Below are positions 15,967 to 19,225 of a stretch of 19,225 nucleotides of DNA, in pieces. The notes under the pieces were generated by a model. That model saw only the letters and a program-made list of their open reading frames with translations. It was not told the DNA's origin and made no database searches. Source of the DNA: JAVJRN01 sp047635055 (lineage in GTDB: Bacteria; Bacteroidota; Bacteroidia; Cytophagales; Cyclobacteriaceae); the NCBI GenBank assembly GCA_047635055.1, contig JBLIIJ010000077.1, forward strand, positions 1-19,225, read 5' to 3'. The translations under genes were made by a program, and so were the position numbers. Each line of letters opens with the position of its first letter. The first letter of the stretch is position 1.

Positions 15967-15984
15967 CGCATTCGTATCAAAACG

Positions 15985-15992
15985 CAAAGATA
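15985..15992 (-). promoter_or_regulatory. -7 promoter box of the kinase-DUF3037 operon
   Basis: On the minus strand TATCTTTG is an exact match to the Bacteroidota -7 consensus TAnnTTTG, 18 bp before the ATG at 15966. Transcription would start only some 10 bases before that ATG. A -33 TTG at ideal spacing is not evident. Confidence 0.5.
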
Positions 15993-16407
15993 GTCTTTAG
16001 TCAATAATATGGGTTTTGAAGTTCCAAGGGAATGCGATTATTTACCGGAAAATAAGAGCTATTTAATTGCGGTCTATTTATGATGCTCACAGTTTTATCA
16101 AAATTGATTTGATCGGTTTGTTTATTTCTTAACCTGTATCCAAAAAGGCTACATTTCATGTGGATCAAGTCCTTGATTGACCGGGGTTTAAAATCAAATT
16201 TGTTAGCTATTTGGTTCCTCAAATTTTGGGTAGATATTTTTAGTGATTTTGAATTAATTACCTTTTGATTGATGCGTTACCCTTTCTCAATGAATAGTCT
16301 GCTAGTTGAGCACCCCGCAGTATGCGGATGAAGACATATTCTAAGCATTCGGTTAAGCATTCATTTTATAAAAATGTTACATTTACTTATTTCACCAAGT
16401 CAAGCCT
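15993..16407. other. Divergent spacer, no gene recognised
   Basis: A 73-codon minus-strand frame (16001-16222) begins with TTG and shows no domain, so it is not called. The stretch must hold promoters for the kinase operon and the secreted-protein gene. A near match to the -7 consensus (TACATTTA, about 16378-16385) lies about 25 bp before the secreted-protein start. Confidence 0.45.
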
Positions 16408-18423
16408 ATGTCAACCAAGTTTTTCTATTCTCTCCAACTGGCATTTTGCCTCTTCACCATTTTTCAAGTTCACTTTACTTATTCGCAAAGCAACCATAAG
16501 GAGGTAAAGTCCTATTTCTTTCAACCGGAATCAGAAAAAATCTTGCCTGGCTTTAGCACTGATCGCGCTAGTGAATATGGATGCGATAAAGGAATTCTTG
16601 ATGTTGACATCATCGGAAATTTTGCGATTGCTTCTGAGTTGTATCAAAATGGCTGCTATACGGATGGGAGTTATAACAACAAAGATTTTCCGGTAACGAA
16701 AGGTAAAATTGTAGATACAGATGGTATGGCACGTTACACGGGATATCAGATAAGTAAGCCTCAGCATCTGGCGACAGAGTTTCTCGGGTCAAAACACCTC
16801 ATTCATATGAGGTTTTCCACGCAGGAAGATTATGTCATTTACCAAATGATCGCAGGCGTTACTACCAAAGCTGCTGAAGTACTAAAGGAAGCCATCACAC
16901 CCAATCAGTTTGTGAAATTGCCTATTGCCGTGAGTGAACTACAAAAAACCGTGATCTTTTTTGCTGCCAAGAAAAAGGAGCGCGTGAGCATCTTTCATGC
17001 TTTGTCTGAGGAAGTAGAAGGCGCCATGATCTACGACAATGATATTGCGAAGGGCTATAAGACGAGGTATACTGTGCCTGGAGAGCTCTTTGACACGCCT
17101 ACTGGCTTCACGGCGGGTCCTGATTCTCATCAAAGCAAATATGGAGATGCAAGACGTTTTTTCTCAAGATTCGCTGATCCGGAAGTAGAAGTCCTTTGGC
17201 AAGACCAATCCAATGGAGCCATCTCACTAACGAGCATCATTCCCGGAAGTAAAAAGAGTACCACATTGACAATGCCAATGGAAACAGGTCTTTTAGCTGG
17301 AGCTACGTCCTTCAAGGATATTTGGTACTATATGATCATTTCCACCGAAAACGCGAAAGATGGGTGGTTAATCGCCGCGAATGCGAAAGGAAAACTGGAA
17401 CAAAAAGAAAAGCTCAACCTGAGCCCTAAAGGACTCAATATTTTTGATTATGATATTACCGAATCTGTTTCGTTGGTGTACAATGAGGGCGTACTGGGTG
17501 CCATCATTAGCCGAGAGATGAATACTTCGCCAGATGGAGATCACCATCAGGGAGCTATTGCGGTTACGTTTAATGCCAAGACCTTAAAAGTAATCAAGAA
17601 TCATGGTCAGACTTCTGGTCATTCCTTTGACAACTTTTTATATCCCGCTGAGGGTGGTGGATTTTATGGAATGGATTTGGGAGATAATTATCCCAGAGGG
17701 ATCAACGTGCACAAAATCGAGGAAGACTTGCAATCAAAGTTGGTCTACGCATTCAAAACAGCCCATGGCCAAGAAGTCGTTAGCCCGTCAAGGAAAGTCT
17801 ATCCGGTGTACAAAGAAATCAGTAATGGAGCGCAAGTTTTCTATCAATGGTCCAATGACAACTCTACTTATACTGAACTAGGGAGCATGGTGGAATGGAA
17901 GGATAGTTATGATGTGTATTTTATCGGAGAGCCAGATGTGAACGGCAAGGCCATCAACAATGCAAGAGCCATAAGCAACTTGACTGATGCTAGAGATATC
18001 GGTATGGTCAAAATAAAGAAAGACTTTGACAACAAATCTGATAATGTATTGAGCCGAGGCGTTGAGGAATCCTCGGGCTTTTATTCTTATGGAGGCACCT
18101 GGTCTGAGCAATCCAATAGTGGTGTGAACTGGTTGGTAGATTACAAGAATAAAGCGCTCGAAAATGCATCGAGATTAAAAGCGGTAAAAGGTAAGAAAGA
18201 CGTGATCCTCTTCTGGGAGAAATGGACGGAAAACGTGTATGTAACCACTTATATGATGCAGGTAGACAAAGATGGCAAGCCAAAAACTGAGCCAATGGAA
18301 ATAGGCTCACACCTCAGGATCAACAGAAGCGACGAACCAATCATCGCCAACGACCGAATCATATTCGTGATGGGAAGCCGAAATGACCAGAAGCTAGAAT
18401 TAGTAGAAGTGACACTAAAGTGA
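16408..18423 (+). CDS. Large secreted protein of unknown function, possibly beta-propeller-like
   Basis: This is a 671-residue protein I cannot assign to a named family. Residues 1-26 form a Sec signal peptide (hydrophobic LAFCLFTIF region, probable cleavage after YS26/Q27), so it is exported; no lipobox or C-terminal sorting domain is visible. The mature part is rich in short beta-like segments with Trp/Tyr/Gly/Asp, for example VLWQDQSNGAISLTSI, WYYMIIST and VSLVYNEG. It has a notable central motif GHSFDN (404-409) followed by DLGDNYPRGI (423-432). The pattern suggests repeated blades around a propeller, which is inference from composition. Two N-terminal cysteines (EYGCDKG and QNGCYTDG) could form a disulphide. 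It starts at an ATG and is monocistronic; no neighbour explains its role. Confidence 0.8.
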   Translation: MSTKFFYSLQLAFCLFTIFQVHFTYSQSNHKEVKSYFFQPESEKILPGFSTDRASEYGCDKGILDVDIIGNFAIASELYQNGCYTDGSYNNKDFPVTKGKIVDTDGMARYTGYQISKPQHLATEFLGSKHLIHMRFSTQEDYVIYQMIAGVTTKAAEVLKEAITPNQFVKLPIAVSELQKTVIFFAAKKKERVSIFHALSEEVEGAMIYDNDIAKGYKTRYTVPGELFDTPTGFTAGPDSHQSKYGDARRFFSRFADPEVEVLWQDQSNGAISLTSIIPGSKKSTTLTMPMETGLLAGATSFKDIWYYMIISTENAKDGWLIAANAKGKLEQKEKLNLSPKGLNIFDYDITESVSLVYNEGVLGAIISREMNTSPDGDHHQGAIAVTFNAKTLKVIKNHGQTSGHSFDNFLYPAEGGGFYGMDLGDNYPRGINVHKIEEDLQSKLVYAFKTAHGQEVVSPSRKVYPVYKEISNGAQVFYQWSNDNSTYTELGSMVEWKDSYDVYFIGEPDVNGKAINNARAISNLTDARDIGMVKIKKDFDNKSDNVLSRGVEESSGFYSYGGTWSEQSNSGVNWLVDYKNKALENASRLKAVKGKKDVILFWEKWTENVYVTTYMMQVDKDGKPKTEPMEIGSHLRINRSDEPIIANDRIIFVMGSRNDQKLELVEVTLK

Positions 18424-18813
18424 TTTTGAAGTGCGTTTTTTCTGAAATAAAATCCACTGTTGTCATTCAAAATAAGGCGCAAAAACCATCAGATCAATTC
18501 GGCGGACACTATGTGCCTTTTTTTGATTTCTCCTACCTGATCATCTTCGATTTTTTCTCTTCCCTACATGGCTTTCCAAACAGAGGTACGATTAATCCAT
18601 TATTCAGCTCACAGGACAAACCTTCAACCCTGCGCGTCATTGCGTGGCAATCCTCTTGCTTGTAGGAGTTTAGCTCGTTGCTCCTAACAGTCAGTTTCAG
18701 AGATCAGCTTTCTATGGTTTCGTTTCTATTGTGACAGATGGGCAGAAGATGAAGCTTGCGCACATCTCGACCTTCTTTTCCCAAACGCTTTTTTACTCAA
18801 CACAATATCTAGC
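18424..18813. other. Gene-free spacer near the right edge
   Basis: A plus-strand frame at 18420-18665 overlaps the preceding stop and has no domain, so it is not called. Around 18632-18655 the string CGTCATTGCGTGGCAATCC resembles the core of interspersed elements of the CGTCATTGCGA...GCAATCC type seen in many bacteria, but only one short copy is present. No terminator hairpin stands out. Confidence 0.4.
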
Positions 18814-19225
18814 TTATATGATTTTATACTGTGAGATATATGGGTCATTTATATCTCTAAAACTGTTAGTACAATAGACGTGATCAATGTTTTCTTTTAA
18901 AACTTCAAAGCCATAATTGAATTGTGCATGCGTAACATATAAGAATACGCTAGCGGCACCCTGCTCCTTTAATTTCTTAGCTAAAATACTAAACGTACGC
19001 CCTCCATCGGCTAAGTCATCAACGATGAGACAATCCTTATGCTGAACATCACCTTGAATGCTTATTGATGGTACTCCATCTATTCTCACCTTATTTGATG
19101 CTATCAAGTCAGTAGTCAATTTCTCTGCAATCTCATGCGTTTGTTTGTAGGCACCAGCATCGGGACTTATTAGCAGAGGACTTCCTATTTCATGATATGC
19201 CTGCTCAACATATTGAAAATGATCA
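18814..19225 (-). CDS. PRPP-synthetase-like phosphoribosyltransferase, 5' end outside the window
   Basis: This is the C-terminal ~136 residues of a ribose-phosphate pyrophosphokinase-like protein, which would make PRPP from ribose-5-phosphate and ATP. The frame is open to the edge (DHFQYVEQAYHEIGSPLLIS). It has SPDAGAYKQTHEIAEKL, corresponding to the PDAGAxKR segment of PRPP synthetases, and IVDDLADGGRTF, the PRPP-binding loop (usually VDDxxDTGGT or VDDICDGGRTF). The DGGRTF form is the one I associate with divergent PRPP synthetases in NAD-salvage pairs with nicotinamide phosphoribosyltransferase, so that partner might lie beyond the edge; this is inference. An apparent internal start at 19119 is TTG and not used. 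The stop is TAA at 18814-18816. Confidence 0.82.
   Translation of the reverse strand, partial: DHFQYVEQAYHEIGSPLLISPDAGAYKQTHEIAEKLTTDLIASNKVRIDGVPSISIQGDVQHKDCLIVDDLADGGRTFSILAKKLKEQGAASVFLYVTHAQFNYGFEVLKENIDHVYCTNSFRDINDPYISQYKII

Noticed and set aside
16001..16222. 73-codon minus-strand frame upstream of the kinase
   Set aside because: TTG start, no domain, and it ends just before the predicted kinase promoter; treated as non-coding.
18632..18655. CGTCATTGCGTGGCAATCC, like an interspersed repeat core
   Set aside because: Single short copy without the flanking palindrome expected of such elements; noted only in the spacer entry.
18420..18665. 81-codon plus-strand frame after the secreted protein
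   Set aside because: It overlaps the preceding stop codon, has no motif, and reads like random AT-rich sequence.
13973..18779. The string TCGACCTTCTTTT occurs near 13973 and again near 18767
   Set aside because: The shared 13 bases do not extend and no element boundaries are visible, so I do not call a repeat family.

Overview
The window looks like a chromosomal segment of a Bacteroidota bacterium, probably a Cytophagales-like marine or soil lineage (inference). The signs are a base composition that looks low-to-moderate in GC by eye (not counted), starts without Shine-Dalgarno sites, TAnnTTTG-type -7 promoter boxes, and Bacteroidota-typical families: a FAS1 lipoprotein, DUF3347 proteins, a HYC_CC_PP-type small protein, an AraC regulator carrying an HMA-like domain, and a CopA with HMA plus two CPxC heavy-metal-binding motifs.

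Layout. Positions 1-587 hold no convincing gene but contain a 16-bp tandem repeat. A FAS1 lipoprotein (588-1133, +) ends at a clear hairpin terminator. After a gene-poor stretch comes a divergent aldehyde dehydrogenase (1728-3272, +), separated from the next block by a perfect 17-bp-stem hairpin. The block 3493-8914 (-) is a copper/silver homeostasis cluster read right to left. Its upstream half is a ruin: a HYC_CC_PP-type gene with a nonsense codon, the first ~120 codons of a CusA-type RND pump with stops and a frameshift, fused by a deletion to the last third of a CusB-type adaptor with further lesions. Its downstream half is intact: a DUF3347 lipoprotein, an HMA-AraC regulator and the P1B ATPase CopA. 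The cell seems to have lost tripartite RND efflux here and kept inner-membrane Cu(I) export.

Positions 9088-13602 form a cyanophycin module: an isoaspartyl peptidase/plant-type asparaginase (+) converging on and overlapping a cyanophycinase (-), which diverges from cyanophycin synthetase (+). Together they cover polymer synthesis, depolymerisation to beta-Asp-Arg, and cleavage of that dipeptide.

Positions 13603-14149 are non-coding with a structured inverted-repeat element. A DUF2237 gene follows (14150-14515, +). A two-gene operon on the minus strand (14745-15966) encodes a HipA-like kinase and an overlapping DUF3037 protein; its -7 box helps fix the kinase start. A large secreted protein of unknown function (16408-18423, +) comes next, then ~390 bp without a gene, and finally the C-terminal part of a PRPP-synthetase-like phosphoribosyltransferase that runs off the right edge.

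The best-supported unusual observation is the decayed hyc-cusA/cusB remnant with a reconstructable deletion junction near 8044. The kinase-DUF3037 pair is the best candidate for an under-described system. No mobile element, tRNA, rRNA or CRISPR array was recognised.
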